This document shows positions 63,596-64,000 of a stretch of 64,000 nucleotides of DNA, one piece after another (position 1 is the stretch's first letter; every line of letters starts with the position of its first letter). A model generated the notes under the pieces. The model made no database searches. It saw only the letters and a list, made by a program, of their open reading frames with translations, and was not told the DNA's origin. Location: the NCBI GenBank assembly GCA_000648925.1, contig JFHF01000015.1, positions 1-64,000 of the forward strand, written 5' to 3'. This DNA comes from Caballeronia jiangsuensis. GTDB lineage: Bacteria; Pseudomonadota; Gammaproteobacteria; Burkholderiales; Burkholderiaceae. Made by a program: the position numbers and the translations under genes.

Positions 63596-64000
63596 AGACG
63601 GCAAGTGTTTTGATGGCGGCGCTCGCCGCCGGTGCAATGAGTCTTGCGCCTCAGGCATTCGCGCAAACGGTGCATTATCCCGGCGGCAAATCGACATTCG
63701 ACGGCAAGTGCGCCGTCTGCCATCAGGCGGGCGGCAAGGGCATGGACGGACTCGCGCCGCCGCTCGTCGAGTATCCGGGCAAGTATGCGGGATCGCCCGA
63801 TGGCCGTTCCCAATTAGGGCATACCGTGCTCTATGGCATGTTCGGTCCGATCAAGGTCAAGGAGAAGAGCTACAACTTCAAGATGCCGAGCTTCGCATCG
63901 CTCTCCGATGAAGAGATCGCCGACGTGCTGAACTACGTCGTGTTCGATCTGAACGCGGAGCATGGTTCGGCCAAGCCCTTCGACGTCGCCGAGGTCAAGG
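63592..64000 (+). CDS. Periplasmic cytochrome c, partial (runs past the window)
   Basis: The frame opens at ATG 63592, overlapping the light-subunit stop, and stays open to the window end (136 codons). It has a signal peptide (about 1-24, ending QAFA), one c-type heme motif CAVCH near residue 41 and MPSFASLSDEEIADVLNYVVF with a candidate axial Met. It is the probable electron acceptor of the amine dehydrogenase, or part of its maturation. The rest of the gene, and any mauF or mauG, lies outside. Confidence 0.8.
   Translation, partial: MKTASVLMAALAAGAMSLAPQAFAQTVHYPGGKSTFDGKCAVCHQAGGKGMDGLAPPLVEYPGKYAGSPDGRSQLGHTVLYGMFGPIKVKEKSYNFKMPSFASLSDEEIADVLNYVVFDLNAEHGSAKPFDVAEVK

Noticed and set aside
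1..64000. CRISPR array, prophage or insertion sequence
   Set aside because: No evenly spaced direct repeats, no integrase, transposase or phage structural gene seen. The only repeat element is the nested palindrome at 2926-3556 and its partial copy at 1-36.

Overview
The window is high-GC DNA from a beta-proteobacterium of the family Burkholderiaceae. The best guess is Paraburkholderia or Caballeronia, judging from the gene families (fused LivM-LivG, DUF4148 exported protein, H-NS with AWSGRGR motifs, many LysR and FCD-type GntR regulators) and from a dispersed palindromic repeat whose chance translation contains FFAAAKKV. The genus is inferred from gene content only. There are no rRNA or tRNA genes, CRISPR arrays, prophage genes or transposases. 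The last gene runs off the right edge.

Layout. 1-9.4 kb: branched-chain amino acid ABC transporter genes (livH, livMG fusion, livF) broken up by a 630-bp nested palindromic repeat, then a shikimate dehydrogenase-like protein, the Kup potassium transporter and a fused CoA-transferase. 9.4-17.9 kb: amino acid permease, 1-Cys peroxiredoxin, bacterioferritin-like protein, GntR regulator, PanE-like reductase, small DUF4148 and DUF427 proteins, ArgP-like regulator and an aminotransferase. 17.9-23.4 kb: an exported methionine sulfoxide repair set (msrB, DipZ-like disulfide transporter, msrA) next to an OmpR/EnvZ-type two-component system. 23.4-24.4 kb: about 1 kb without a gene, with a possible small RNA on the minus strand. 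24.4-30.7 kb: a catabolic island with a LysR-controlled MFS transporter and a GntR-controlled two-component Rieske oxygenase. 30.7-36 kb: a tandem alpha/beta hydrolase fusion, Ohr, aldehyde dehydrogenase, VOC protein and an H-NS protein with a duplicated DNA-binding module. 36.3-40.9 kb: a DUF485/ActP carboxylate symporter, cytochrome b561 and nitronate monooxygenase, with a LysR regulator that shares a palindrome with the operon's upstream region. 40.9-45.1 kb: ureide genes (uraH, a Tat-exported UraH paralogue, MFS transporter, LysR, uraD). 45.1-59.1 kb: a full indole-3-acetic acid (auxin) catabolic cluster, iacG, iacR2, iacE-H-I-B-A, iacS, iacD-C, iacR1, iacF and two MFS transporters. 59.5-64 kb: an AraC regulator and a tryptophan-tryptophylquinone amine dehydrogenase operon (large subunit, MauE, MauD, light subunit, cytochrome c).

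How the parts may work together. The right-hand 19 kb may form one plant-compound module. An aromatic-amine-type dehydrogenase could turn tryptamine into indole-3-acetaldehyde in the periplasm, and after oxidation to indole-3-acetate the adjacent iac genes would carry it towards catechol. The iacCD and iacF transcription units share a 45-bp upstream element (32 of 45 positions identical), which is the best candidate for the IacR1 operator. The window as a whole suits a soil or plant-associated organism that uses amines, auxin, ureides and possibly nitro-acids, with strong oxidative-damage repair. Functions assigned by family, and all operator and small-RNA calls, are predictions from reading the sequence.
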